A DNA stretch of 64,000 bases from Argentina anserina (GCF_933775445.1 NW_026089480.1:124001-188000), one strand, 5' to 3'; positions 52,861 to 64,000 are shown, counted from the first letter of the stretch. Numbers and translations: made by a program. Notes: a model not told the origin generated them from the sequence alone.

Positions 52861-55398
52861 GAATAGTAAAGATACGCAAACGATGTAAAGATACTCAGTT
52901 TGAAAGAAACACACTCCCACACTTGCAAAACTCTCAAATACAATAGAAACTCGCATCAGAAGCCTTACAGAAAGATACTCAAACCAGAATTGAAAACATA
53001 CACAATAGGAATAGTAAAGACACGCAAACGATGTAAAGATACTCAGTTTGAAAGAAACACACTCCCACACTTGCAAAACTCTCAAATACAATAGAAACTC
53101 GCATCAGAAGCCTTACAGAAAGATACTGAAACGAGAAATGAAAAGATACACAATTGGAATAGTAAAGATACGCAAACGATGTAAAGATACACAATTGGAA
53201 TAGTAAAGATACGCAAACGATGTAAAGATACTCAGTTTGAAAGAAACACACTCCCACACTTGCAAAACTCTCAATTACAATAGAAACTCGCATCAAAAGC
53301 CTTATTGAAAGATACTCAAACGAGAAATGAAAAGATACACAATTGGAATAGTAAAGATACGCAAACGATGTAAAGATACACAATTGGAATAGTAAAGATA
53401 CGCAAACGATGTAAAGATACTCAGTTTGAAAGAAACACACTCCCACACTTGCAAAACTCTCAAATTCAATAGAAACTCGCATCAGAAGCCTTACAGAAAG
53501 ATACTCAAACGAGAAATGAAAAGATACATAATTGGAATAGTAAAGATACGCAAACGATGTAAAGATACTCAGTTTGAAAGAAACACACTCCCACACTTGC
53601 AAAACTCTCAAATTCAATAGAAACTCGCATCAGAAAGCCTTACAGAAACATACTCAAACGAGAAATGAAAAGATACACAATTGGAATAGTAAAGATACGC
53701 AAACGATGTAAAGATACACAATTGGAATAGTAAAGATACGCAAACGATGTAAAGATACTCAGTTTGAAAGAAACACACTCCCACACTTGCAAAACTCTCA
53801 AATTCAATAGAAACTCGCATCAGAAAGCCTTACAGAAAGATACTCAAACGAGAAATGAAAAGATACACAATTGGAATAGTAAAGATACGCAAACGATGTA
53901 AAGATACTCAGTTTGAAAGAAACACACTCCCACACTTGCAAAACTCTCAAATTCAATAGAAACTCGCATCAGAAGCCTTACAGAAAGATACTCAAACGAG
54001 AAATGAAAAGATATACAATAGGAATAGTAAAGATACGCAAACGATGTAAAGATACACAATTGGAATAGTAAAGATACGCAAACGATGTAAAGATACTCAG
54101 TTTGAAAGAAACACACTCCCACACTTGCAAAACTCTCAAATACAATAGAAACTCGCATCAGAAGCCTTACAGAAAGATACTCAAACCAGAATTGAAAACA
54201 TACACAATAGGAATAGTAAAGACACGCAAACGATGTAAAGATACTCAGTTTGAAAGAAACACACTCCCACACTTGCAAAACTCTCAAATACAATAGAAAC
54301 TCGCATCAGAAGCCTTACAGAAAGATACTGAAACGAGAAATGAAAAGATACACAATTGGAATAGTAAAGATACGCAAACGATGTAAAGATACACAATTGG
54401 AATAGTAAAGATACGCAAACGATGTAAAGATACTCAGTTTGAAAGAAACACACTCCCACACTTGCAAAACTCTCAATTACAATAGAAACTCGCATCAAAA
54501 GCCTTATTGAAAGATACTCAAACGAGAAATGAAAAGATACACAATTGGAATAGTAAAGATACGCAAACGATGTAAAGATACACAATTGGAATAGTAAAGA
54601 TACGCAAACGATGTAAAGATACTCAGTTTGAAAGAAACACACTCCCACACTTGCAAAACTCTCAAATTCAATAGAAACTCGCATCAGAAGCCTTACAGAA
54701 AGATACTCAAACGAGAAATGAAAAGATACATAATTGGAATAGTAAAGATACGCAAACGATGTAAAGATACTCAGTTTGAAAGAAACACACTCCCACACTT
54801 GCAAAACTCTCAAATTCAATAGAAACTCGCATCAGAAAGCCTTACAGAAACATACTCAAACGAGAAATGAAAAGATACACAATTGGAATAGTAAAGATAC
54901 GCAAACGATGTAAAGATACACAATTGGAATAGTAAAGATACGCAAACGATGTAAAGATACTCAGTTTGAAAGAAACACACTCCCACACTTGCAAAACTCT
55001 CAAATTCAATAGAAACTCGCATCAGAAAGCCTTACAGAAAGATACTCAAACGAGAAATGAAAAGATACACAATTGGAATAGTAAAGATACGCAAACGATG
55101 TAAAGATACTCAGTTTGAAAGAAACACACTCCCACACTTGCAAAACTCTCAAATTCAATAGAAACTCGCATCAGAAGCCTTACAGAAAGATACTCAAACG
55201 AGAAATGAAAAGATATACAATAGGAATAGTAAAGATACGCAAACGATGTAAAGATACACAATTGGAATAGTAAAGATACGCAAACGATGTAAAGATACTC
55301 AGTTTGAAAGAAACACACTCCCACACTTGCAAAACTCTCAAATACAATAGAAACTCGCATCAGAAGCCTTACAGAAAGATACTCAAACCAGAATTGAA
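52861..55398. repeat. 1,202-bp segmental tandem duplication in the right array
   Basis: Variant monomers recur at an offset of 1,202 bp: 52900/54102, 52979/54181, 53426/54628, 53614/54816 and 53844/55046. The rare forms CAAACCAGAATTGAAAACATAC and CATCAAAAGCCTTATTG occur in both. Copy 1 starts near 52861 and copy 2 near 54063. Similarity past the second copy stops near 55398, where GAAAACATAC becomes GAAAAGATAC. Confidence 0.85.
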
Positions 55399-58300
55399 AA
55401 GATACACAATTGGAATAGTAAAGATACGCAAACGATGTAAAGATACACAATTGGAATAGTAAAGATACGCAAACGATGTAAAGATACTCAGTTTGAAAGA
55501 AACACACTCCCACACTTGCAAAACTCTCAAATTCAATAGAAACTCGCATCAGAAAGCCTTACAGAAACATACTCAAACGAGAAATGAAAAGATACACAAT
55601 TGGAATAGTAAAGATACGCAAACGATGTAAAGATACTCAGTTTGAAAGAAACACACTCCCACACTTGCAAAACTCTCAAATTCAATAGAAACTCGCATCA
55701 GAAAGCCTTACAGAAAGATACTCAAACGAGAAATGAAAAGATACACAATTGGAATAGTAAAGATACGCAAACGATGTAAAGATACACAATTGGAATAGTA
55801 AAGATACGCAAACGATGTAAACATACTCAGTTTGAAAGAAACACACTCCCACACTTGCAAAACTCTCAAATTCAATAGAAACTCGCATCAGAAAGCCTTA
55901 CAGAAAGATACTCAAACGAGAAATGAAAAGATACACAATTGGAATAGTAAAGATACGCAAACGATGTAAAGATACTCAGTTTGAAAGAAACACACTCCCA
56001 CAGTTGCAAAACTCTCAAATTCAATAGAAACTCGCATCAGAAGCCTTACAGAAAGATACTCAAACGAGAAATGAAAAGATACACAATTGGAATAGTAAAG
56101 ATACGCAAACGATGTAAAGATACACAATTGGAATAGTAAACATACGCAAACGATGTAAAGATACTCAGTTTGAAAAAACACACTCCTACACTTGCAAAAC
56201 TCTCAAATTCAATAGAAACTCGCATCAGAAGCCTTACAGAAAGATACTCAAACGAGAAATGAAAAGCTATACAATTGGAATAGTAAAGATACGCAAACGA
56301 TGTAAAGATACACAATTGGAATAGTAAAGATACGCAAACGATGTAAACATACTCAGTTTGAAAGAAACACACTCCCACACTTGCAAAACTCTCAAATTCA
56401 ATAGAAACTCGCATCAGAAAGCCTTACAGAAAGATACTCAAACGAGAAATGAAAAGATACACAATTGGAATAGTAAAGATACGCAAACGATGTAAAGATA
56501 CTCAGTTTCAAAGAAACACACTCCCACACTTGCAAAACTCTCAAATTCAATAGAAACTCGCATCAGAAGCCTTACAGAAAGATACTTAAACGAGAAATGA
56601 AAAGATATACAATTGGAATAGTAAAGATACGCAAACGATGTAAAGATACACAATTGGAATAGTAAAGATACGCAAACGATGTAAAGATACTCAGTTTGAA
56701 AGAAACACACTCCCACACTTGCAAAACTCTCAAATTCAATAGAAACTGGCATCAGAAAGCCTTACAGAAAGATACTCAAACGAGAAATGAAAAGATACAC
56801 AATTGGAATAGTAAAGATACGCAAACGATGTAAAGATACACAATTGGAATAGTAAAGATACGCAAACGATGTAAAGATACTCAGTTTGAAAGAAACACAC
56901 TCCCACACTTGCAAAACTCTCAATTACAATAGAAACTCGCATCAAAAGCCTTATTGAAAGATACTCAAACGAGAAATGAAAAGATACACAATTGGAATAG
57001 TAAAGATACGCAAACGATGTAAAGATACACAATTGGAATAGTAAAGATACGCAAACGATGTAAAGATACTCAGTTAGAAAGAAACACACTCCCACACTTG
57101 CAAAACTCTCAAATTCAATAGAAACTCGCATCAGAAGCCTTACAGAAAGATACTCAAACGAGAAATGAAAAGATATACAATAGGAATAGTAAAGATACGC
57201 AAACGATGTAAAGATACACAATTGGAATAGTAAAGATACGCAAACGATGTAAACATACTCAGTTTGAAAGAAACACACTCCCACACTTGCAAAACTCTCA
57301 AATTCAATAGAAACTCGGATCAGAAGCCTTACAGAAAGATACTCAAACGAGAAATGAAAAGATACACAATTGGAATAGAGAAGATACGCAAACGATGTAA
57401 AGATACTCAGTTTGAAAGAAACACACTCCCACACTTGTAAAACTCTCAAATTCAATAGAAACTCGCATCAGAAAGCCTTACAGAAAGACACTGAAACGAC
57501 AAATCATAAGATACACAATTGGAATAGTAAAGATACGCAAACGATGTAAAGATACTCAGTTTGAAAGAAACACACTCCCACACTTGCAAAACTCTCAAAT
57601 ACAATAGAAACTCGCATCAGAAGCCTTACAGAAAGATACTGAAACGAGAAATGAAAAGATACACAATTAGAATAGTAAAGATACGCAAACGATGTAAAGA
57701 TACACAATTGGAATAGTAAAGATACGCAAACGATGTAAAGATACTCAGTTTGAAAGAAACACACTCCCACACTTGCAAAACTCTCAATTACAATAGAAAC
57801 TCGCATCAAAAGCCTTATTGAAAGATACTCAAACGAGAAATGAAAAGATACACAATTGGAATAGTAAAGATACGCAAACGATGTAAAGATACACAATTGG
57901 AATAGTAAAGATACGCAAACGATGTAAAGATACTCAGTTTGAAAGAAACACACTCCCACACTTGCAAAACTCTCAAATTCAATAGAAACTCGCATCAGAA
58001 GCCTTACAGAAAGATACTCAAACGAGAAATGAAAAGATACACAATTGGAATAGTAAAGATACGCAAACGATGTAAAGATACACAATTGGAATAGTAAACA
58101 TACGCAAACGATGTAAAGATACTCAGTTTGAAAAAACACACTCCTACACTTGCAAAACTCTCAAATTCAATAGAAACTCGCATCAGAAAGCCTTACAGAA
58201 AGACACTGAAACGAGAAATGAAAAGATACACAATTGGAATAGTAAAGATACGCAAACGATGTAAAGATACACAATTGGAATAGTAAAGATACGCAAACGA

Positions 58301-58540
58301 TGTAAAGATACTCAGTTTGAAAGAAACACACTCCCACACTTGCAAAACTCTCAAATTCAATAGAAACTCGCATCAGAAAGCCTTACAGAAACATACTCAA
58401 ACGAGAAATGAAAAGATACACAATTGGAATAGTAAAGATACGCAAACGATGTAAAGATACTCAGTTTGAAAGAAACACACTCCCACACTTGCAAAAACTC
58501 TCAAATTCAATAGAAACTCGCATCAGAAGCCTTACAGAAA

Positions 58541-58545
58541 GATAC
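58541..58545. other. Candidate target-site duplication of element 2 (GATAC), one side
   Basis: These are the last five satellite bases before the LTR end of element 2, inside an AAAGATAC box. The partner copy would lie beyond 64000, so this cannot be confirmed here. Confidence 0.4.
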
Positions 58546-59623
58546 TGATAGACCGTCCTCTTAGAACGTCTATAAAATACCCTGAAAAACATCATCGTTA
58601 GTATAGAATAAGCAGGGATCGTTCAGTCCGGGGAATCAAAAGGGCCTCAACACTTATCATGTTATTGGGGGATTTGATTTGGATTCTAAAACTACAACTT
58701 AAAATAAATCCTAAATTACTTATATACAATTGATCAACCATTCATCACATAAACAAAACACGAATTTCACTCAAGAAAACATGTATGACACGCATAGAAC
58801 AACATATAGGCAGCAAATTATTTCGATTCTTTCTAAGTCCATTTCAATTCCAATTCTAATTAGAGTCCGAAGCGGTTCATCTAATCGTTAAGACTTCTTA
58901 ATTATTTAGAATCAACGAAGCGTTCAATCATAAACATATGCTAAAGAGAGTTCCAACATAACGAAGCGTCTAGTTAAACAACAAAGTAGCACATAAGCAC
59001 ATTAAGTCGAATTGGAGACATGTTACACAAGCATGGCGTCATTCATCTTGATTAAACATGCAAATTCCTAGAACTATCACAGCCCTATATAAGTATCCAT
59101 AATTGAAACACGAAGCGCATATTCAATCAATAAACACTTTGGTGAATGAAATCGCAACCTTAGGAGAACCATGGCCTTGGCTTCCTCAAGCATTGATTTA
59201 GATGTACAAATTCAAGGAATTAATTGAAATAAAACCTAAATTGAAATCGAAAACCTACTGCCCATAGATGATACACACGACATAAACACATATTCAAGAG
59301 TTCATACAATCAAAACATAAAACCAAAGAAGTCTGAATTTATGTTCTTCATATATAAAACCGAAAATAACATTCAAGAATTCATACAATAAATTCGAAAA
59401 TTGCAGAAAACCTAAATAAAAATTACAAGCCATGGATGAATCACACATTAGAAACCTTGAAGGATGAAGCAAGGATGAATTCGAATTGGTGGAGGAGGAA
59501 GATGAGCACGGCTTGGTGATGATGGATGAAGGTTTTTGGCTTGAATTTTCTGGATGTTCTTGGGCAGCAATTCGGCTTTGTTTGTCAGAGAATGGAGATC
59601 CTGAATTGTGAGGGAGGCTATGC

Positions 59624-59631
59624 CTTTTATA
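59624..59631 (-). promoter_or_regulatory. Candidate TATA box of the element 2 LTR
   Basis: The minus strand reads CCTCTATAAAAGGCATAG, a good plant TATA box, about 820 bp into the LTR. Transcription would start near 59595 and run leftwards. Confidence 0.6.
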
Positions 59632-60143
59632 GAGGAAGGAGGAGAGGAGAGGCTGCTAGGGTTTTGAATGGGCTGATCCATGTATGCACGGCTGGGATTT
59701 CTTCTTTTTAATTGGATCTAATGGATGCCCTTCTTTTTCTTGTAGAACAAGCTCATATCTCCTTGTTTCTCTAGGGTTAGTATGGCATGGGCTGGGCTCC
59801 TTCTCCTTGAATTATCTCTTAAAATTCGAAATTAATTCCCTTTAAATCGTGAATGGTAGCTCGGCATTGATCTTCTTTATTCCTTGAATTATCTCTTCAA
59901 ATCTGAAAATAAGAAAAGAAAATCAATAGTAAGAGATAATACATTTCGAAAATCATGTCCAAATCTAGATATTTGTTTTCTTAAAAAGACACATGTAATA
60001 GATGAGCTCAACTAGATTAGGAAAGTTTCTAATTTGCAAAAAGGAAACTTACTAGAATAAGTAAGTTACTAGAACAAGAAAGTTCATTTAGGAAAGTTTC
60101 GTAATAAGAGTTTGAGTTCAAGTAGGACTTTCCAAAATGGTAC

Positions 60144-60275
60144 GTTTCCTAGTCTAACAAGGATTCCTAATGCAAACATGACTCTCAAGATATCACCAAT
60201 GCGACCAAAATGTAGAAAGACGAAGACTCCTAATTCAACTAGGTTTCCTAGTCCTATAAGGATTCCTACTCAAAC
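60144..60275 (-). repeat. Degenerate direct repeats in the element 2 U3
   Basis: GTTTCCTAGTC, AAGGATTCCTA and CAAAC occur in the same order at 60144-60177 and 60243-60275, 99 bp apart. Shorter related words (AGGAAAGTTTC, GGAAACTTACTAG, CTAGGACTC in either orientation) are scattered over 60020-60295. They lie upstream of the TATA box, where enhancer-like repeats are common in LTRs, but no factor can be named. Confidence 0.55.
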
Positions 60276-60451
60276 TAGGACTCTAGACCAATTCTTCGTT
60301 TTTAGCTCGTTTAAGCACAAATACACATCCATTATCGTCCTAGACTCCTATTGTGACTCAATGACTCGATATTACAACAATAAGGGTTAAACAAAGTATA
60401 AATGGAGGTAAAAACATATTAAGAATGTAGCACAAAGTGCTCCTATCAACT

Positions 60452-60462
60452 ACCCCACACTT
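60452..60462 (-). other. Polypurine tract of element 2
   Basis: The minus strand reads AAGTGTGGGGT followed by AGT and the LTR start, the same arrangement as at 48629-48642. Stem-loop H3 (arms TTTTGCTA and TAGCAAAA, loop AGGGAC, 60466-60487) lies just before it. Confidence 0.85.
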
Positions 60463-62152
60463 GGCTTTTGCTAGTCCCTTAGCAAAACAAAACAAAACAA
60501 CACAAAACACTATTGCCCCTAAATGATTGTCTCAGAATCTCAAAACACATAGCTTTCAAGTTTAAGCATTTGAATGTAAGCACATAAATTCCAAGTTTCA
60601 TAAACATGTTTCATAGTATGAATAAGTAAGAAATGAGACAGTAGGCACATAACATGTTTAGTCAATCCAATCCTCCTCACAAGGCATACTCTCTTCTTTT
60701 CACTCAGATTCATGGTTATGATTCACACACAAGTATATGCAAGAGAAAGGATAATAAAGCATCAAATAGCCTGCATATTTCATCAAATGAAAGCACTTTG
60801 TGAATAACAAAAGGAAAACCTCATTTAACAACTAAGTGCACAAATGGACCAAAACCATATGCTCAACTCTTGTGATCATCTCCACAAACCAAGATTTGCT
60901 CATTTTAAGAATCATTAGGATCATTAGATAAGGGTGAATGTTTTAGGCTTAGCTAAAGGCATGGAATATCAAGGAATCACAAAGGTAATCCTATAGACTT
61001 AGCAGAGTAAACAACATCTTTATGACACCACACACCATCAATGGCCAAATATAACAAGTTGGGCCCAAATATCATTTTAACCACAAAGTGAACATGGACA
61101 AAGGTCAAATAAACATTTTTAGACCTTTAATTACAACTCAACTCCAAATCACACATGGAAGACAACATATTTTCCTTTCTTTCCTTGTATTGCCGATCTC
61201 ATCATTTTTTTTTCGGCATTTGCTTAAAAGCTTGTTCATATTTTCTTTTCTCATGTCTTCCACCCCACACTTATTTCATGCATCATCACAACATCATCTC
61301 AAAAATAGTTCTGCCAAGTCTATAGGACAAGGTAGAGATAACTATACTAAGCATGGAGATAACATAGGTGATGAAGAAAATGCTCAATGTAGGCTCAAAT
61401 GGGGTTCAACTAAGGGGTCCCAAACAGGGCACATATAGGGATATATGGCTGTTTGGCTAAAGTGGTGGTAATCCTAGCAATGATCCATAAATCCCTTTCA
61501 AAATCAGAGCATTTTATGACTTAAAAGTTTCAACAATCACAAAAGATGAGTTCTAGTAAATTCTAGAGTCCATTAAAAGCTATGGCACATAGTCATTGAA
61601 TATGCAAAGAATAATGAGGTTCACAAAACAATCACGAAATTTCATATTATCACTCAAGAAGAAAGCATATATAGGCTCAAAAACTCACAGGTTGTTATGG
61701 ACTTAAACTAACCAAACATGTATGTCATATTGCATTCAATCAACTCTCACATGTTCATACCAAATCCACATTATCAATGAAACTTACAATTCAATTCTTA
61801 TGAAATGCAAAACCATCATCTATGCATTTAGAGACATAATCATCCTAGACTTTAGGGGCATCCTAAGACTCCAAACAACACATTTTTTCCGAATTTTCTA
61901 ACATTTTTACGAATTTTTTCTTTCTTTTTCGTTTATATCATGAAATCAAAGCAAAAATCAGCAAACAACGATCATGCAACCCTACCCCACACTTAGAAAA
62001 TTACATTGTCCTCAATGTAAGCTTAATAATCAGAATGTAATTCATAAGTGTAAACTAAGATCACACATCAACACATATACAATTCAACCATAAGAGTGAA
62101 GGGATAAGAAAATGCAAACTCCCGTAGACGACTCCTCCACAGGTACGGTTGA
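60463..62152 (-). other. Noncoding 3' region of element 2 between pol and LTR
   Basis: There is no long minus-strand frame and no env-like protein. The region is collinear with element 1 at 47017-48642. It holds stem-loop H2 (plus-strand TTACATTG/CAATGTAA around TCCT, 61-nt context at 62000-62021), polypurine-like tracts (minus strand AAGTGTGGGGT near 61983-61995 and 61262-61272), and TGCTTAGTATAGTTAT (minus, 61338-61353). Plus-strand frames here, such as 61088-61438, are by-products. Confidence 0.85.
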
Positions 62153-62190
62153 AATGGGTTGCCTCCCATGCAGCGCTTGAGTTTTAAAGT
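62153..62190 (-). other. Conserved post-pol segment with stem-loop H1, element 2
   Basis: About 25 nt after the pol stop, the minus strand reads CTTTAAAACTCAAGCGCTGC and then ATGGGAGGCAACCCAT. Stem ATGGG/CCCAT encloses the loop AGGCAA (62154-62169). The stem is kept relative to element 1 despite an exchanged outer pair. Confidence 0.75.
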
Positions 62191-62214
62191 CTCTCAGCCT
62201 AGACTCTCTCATGC

Positions 62215-64000
62215 TCATACATCTTTTGGCGCATCTCTCACACTCGTCTCCTCATACGTGTGCTCCTCAAAAGGTTCATAGTAGGGCTTAAGTCGATGCC
62301 CATTCACCTTGAACGTCTGACCTGTTTTGTCACTCTTAATTTCAATAGCACCATGAGCAAACACATTAGTAACAACAAATGGACCAACCCAACGAGAACG
62401 TAATTTTCCAGGAAAAAGTTTAAGTCTAGAATGGAATAAAAGAACTTTTTGACCAACTACAAACTCTTTCCCACGAATCATCTTGTCATGATAAGCTCTC
62501 GTTTTCTCCTTGTAAATCCATGCAGCATCATAGGCGTCATTTTGTATCTCCTCAAGCTCATTGAGCTGCAATTTCCTATGAAGACCAGCTGCATCCTTGT
62601 CCATGTTGAATGTCTTCACCGCCCACCATGCTCTGTGCTCTAACTCCACTGGAAGGTGACATGCCTTCCCATACACCAATCTGAATGGTGACATCCCAAT
62701 AGGCGTCTTGTACGCAGTCCTGTAGGCCCATAATGCATCATCTAATCGATCACTCCAATCCTTCCTTGTTGGACCTACAGTTTTCTCCAGAATTCCCTTG
62801 ATCTCTCTGTTGGACACTTCTGCCATGCCACTCGTTTGAGGATGATATGGTGTCGAAACCTTGTGGGTTACTCCATACTTCTTAAGCAATGCCTCAATAG
62901 TCCGGTTGCAGAAATGAGAACCTCCATCACTTATCAACACCCTTGGTACTCCAAACCTGCAAAATATGTTAGTTCTCAAGAAACCTGCAACCACTTTCGA
63001 ATCATTAGTTCGGGTGGCCTTTGCTTCCACCAACTTCGACACATAATCAACAGCTAACAAGATATACAAGAAACCTCTAGATGAAGGAAATGGACCCATG
63101 AAATCAATGCCCCACACATCAAAAATTTCGACAATTATAATGGGGGATAAGGGCATTTGATCTCTCTTACCAATATTACCAGTCCGTTGACACCTATCAC
63201 AAGAAACACAAAACAAATATGCATCCTTGAAAATAGAAGGCCAATAGAAACCACATTCCAACACCTTTAAAGCTGTTCTACGAGGCCCAAAATGACCTCC
63301 ACATGCCTCACTATGACAGAAGTTAAGAATCGACCTATGCTCATTCTCTGGGACACATCTCCTAATGACTTGATCACTACATTGTTTCCATATATACGGT
63401 TCATCCCAAATATAGTATCTAGCCATTGTCTTCAATTTAGCCTTATTAGCATGCGAAAGTGTACTAGGAAAATCCTTAGTAACTAAATAGTTGACAATAT
63501 CGGCATACCAAGGCACACTTACCTCTATCCCAAAGAGTTGCTCATCTGGGAAAGTCTCACGTAGTGGCTCTCTTTCCTCATCTCGCACGATCCTACTCAA
63601 ATGATCAGCCACCACATTCTCACTTCCCTTCTTGTCTCGAATCTCAAGGTCAAACTCTTGAATCAATAGAATCCATCGGATCAATCTGGGCTTAGCATCC
63701 TTCTTTGTCATCAAATACCTTAAGGCTGCATGGTCAGAATACACAACAACTTTAGAATGCAAAAGATATGATCGAAATTTGTCTAAAGCAAATATCACAG
63801 CCAAAAGTTCTTTTTCCGTAGTCGAATAATTCATCTGGGCCTCATTAAGAGTCCTAGACGCATAGTAGATCACTACGGGCTTCCTTTCTCTTCTTTGGCC
63901 CAACACCGCCCCAACGGCATAATCCGAAGCATCGCACATCAACTCAAAGGGCTGGTTCCAATCCGGAGGACAAATGATGGGTGCACTAGTCAACAACTCC
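62215..64000 (-). CDS. pol: Pol polyprotein, C-terminal part: RNase H and integrase (partial)
   Basis: The frame is open from the window edge to a TGA at 62215-62217, and 593 residues can be read from a TTG at 63996, which is not a real start. Residues 1-135 form RNase H, with catalytic candidates D22 (CDASDYAVG), E63 (EKELLA), D88 (YSDH) and D131 (ADHLS). An HHCC zinc-binding segment follows (H228, H235, C266, C269). The integrase core has the D,D35E triad D298 (GIDFMGPF), D357 (ISDGG) and E393 (AEVSNREIK). The C-terminal part has WVGPF near 536-540 and HRLKPYYE, as in GPY/F-type Ty3/gypsy integrases. RNase H removes the RNA strand during reverse transcription; integrase inserts the DNA copy. 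No stop or frameshift interrupts the visible part, so the element may be young or recently active. Protease and reverse transcriptase should lie upstream, beyond 64000. Sequence style is Athila-like. Confidence 0.96.
   Translation of the reverse strand, partial: ELLTSAPIICPPDWNQPFELMCDASDYAVGAVLGQRRERKPVVIYYASRTLNEAQMNYSTTEKELLAVIFALDKFRSYLLHSKVVVYSDHAALRYLMTKKDAKPRLIRWILLIQEFDLEIRDKKGSENVVADHLSRIVRDEEREPLRETFPDEQLFGIEVSVPWYADIVNYLVTKDFPSTLSHANKAKLKTMARYYIWDEPYIWKQCSDQVIRRCVPENEHRSILNFCHSEACGGHFGPRRTALKVLECGFYWPSIFKDAYLFCVSCDRCQRTGNIGKRDQMPLSPIIIVEIFDVWGIDFMGPFPSSRGFLYILLAVDYVSKLVEAKATRTNDSKVVAGFLRTNIFCRFGVPRVLISDGGSHFCNRTIEALLKKYGVTHKVSTPYHPQTSGMAEVSNREIKGILEKTVGPTRKDWSDRLDDALWAYRTAYKTPIGMSPFRLVYGKACHLPVELEHRAWWAVKTFNMDKDAAGLHRKLQLNELEEIQNDAYDAAWIYKEKTRAYHDKMIRGKEFVVGQKVLLFHSRLKLFPGKLRSRWVGPFVVTNVFAHGAIEIKSDKTGQTFKVNGHRLKPYYEPFEEHTYEETSVRDAPKDV

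Larger units (their letters stand above)
50800..58545. repeat. Satellite array, 189/190-bp subfamily (right array)
   Basis: The same satellite in the same orientation as 1-42845, but most monomers carry a second copy of a 41-bp segment running from one AAAGATAC to the next-but-one. They measure 189 or 190 bp, depending on GAAGCC or GAAAGCC after GCATCA. Single-copy monomers of 148/149 bp are interspersed (for example 53479-53626) and one monomer has three copies. CGAGAAATGAAAAG replaces the CGAGAATTGAAAAG or TGAGAATTGAAAAG of the left array. Since 189 is 63 codons, runs of 189-bp monomers give long minus-strand frames (up to 239 codons at 56736-57455) made of a 63-residue repeat. I treat these as by-products, not genes. 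Confidence 0.96.
58546..60448 (-). repeat. 3' LTR of element 2
   Basis: On the minus strand it begins TGATAGGAGCACTTTGTGC (60448 downward) and ends GGTCTATCA at 58546, with TG...CA termini. Near its end it has CCCCGG, GAACGATCCC and TATACTAACGATG, matching the same part of the element 1 LTR. The rest is diverged. The only notable frame, 59448-59681 on the minus strand (77 codons), spans the TATA box and is not a credible gene. Confidence 0.88.
58546..64000 (-). mobile_element. Element 2: Ty3/gypsy (Athila-like) retrotransposon, 3' part
   Basis: Reading on the minus strand, the window edge cuts into pol, followed by ~1.75 kb of noncoding sequence, a polypurine tract and a 1,903-bp LTR. The LTR abuts the satellite at 58546. 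The integrase sequence and shared features with element 1 (LTR start TGATAGGAGCAC, AAGTGTGGGGT tract, three stem-loops) place it in the Athila-like group. Reverse transcriptase, protease, gag, the primer-binding site and the 5' LTR would lie right of 64000. No env-like frame is seen between integrase and LTR. Confidence 0.93.

Noticed and set aside
52979..58139. Frames of 167-239 codons in the right array as real genes
   Set aside because: They consist of a 63-residue repeat because 189 bp is 63 codons; no start context, domain or gene structure supports coding.
1..58545. CRISPR array
   Set aside because: Repeats are contiguous monomers of ~149 or ~189 bp with no unique spacers, in a plant-type sequence.
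1..58545. CENP-B box or telomere-type repeats in the satellite
   Set aside because: I looked for a YTTCGTTGGAARCGGGA-like motif and for TTTAGGG runs and saw neither in the monomer variants.
60463..62152. env-like gene between integrase and the 3' LTR
   Set aside because: Some Athila elements carry an env-like frame here, but no long minus-strand frame or membrane protein is seen.
60112..63486. Plus-strand frames at 60112-60390, 61088-61438, 62449-62643, 62836-63057 and 63292-63486
   Set aside because: They lie antisense to the element 2 LTR, 3' region or pol and have no independent support.

Overview
This window is repeat DNA from a plant nuclear genome, and almost all of it is non-genic. 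The plant assignment rests on two Ty3/gypsy-type LTR retrotransposons. One has a primer-binding site matching 20 nt of the 3' end of plant tRNA-Asp(GUC), as in the Athila lineage. The other carries an Athila-like RNase H-integrase polyprotein. The species cannot be told from the sequence. I recognise no host protein-coding gene, rRNA or tRNA.

Layout. (1) 1-42845: a head-to-tail satellite array of ~149-bp monomers (about 287 copies, ~34% GC in a consensus I wrote by eye), running off the left edge. It is organised into nested higher-order repeats: a 297-bp dimer, a 4,468-bp tandem duplication, a chain of 15-, 17- and 22-monomer units, and a 1,190-bp 8-monomer unit. (2) 42846-50799: a complete, young, non-autonomous LTR retrotransposon (element 1, + strand) flanked by the target-site duplication GCATC. 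Its LTRs are 2,158 and 2,157 bp and differ at about ten positions. The 3.6-kb interior has no gag-pol. (3) 50800-58545: the same satellite in the same orientation, but a different subfamily in which most monomers carry a 41-bp internal duplication (189/190 bp). (4) 58546-64000: the 3' part of a related, protein-coding Ty3/gypsy element (element 2, - strand): 1,903-bp LTR, polypurine tract, ~1.7-kb noncoding 3' region, and the RNase H/integrase end of pol, cut by the right edge.

How the parts fit. The arrangement resembles a satellite-rich (possibly centromeric or pericentromeric) domain invaded by Athila-type elements; the centromere reading is inference. Elements 1 and 2 share LTR ends, tracts near the polypurine tract and a collinear 3' noncoding region. 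Element 1 therefore looks like a pol-less derivative mobilised in trans by relatives of element 2. The most novel-looking signal is three short stem-loops, each with a loop starting AGG, conserved in the same order in both elements. One shows a compensatory base-pair swap, and two sit just upstream of polypurine-like tracts. The second is the abrupt switch of satellite subfamily exactly at the element 1 insertion. Long reading frames inside the satellites come from repeat periodicity and are not annotated as genes.
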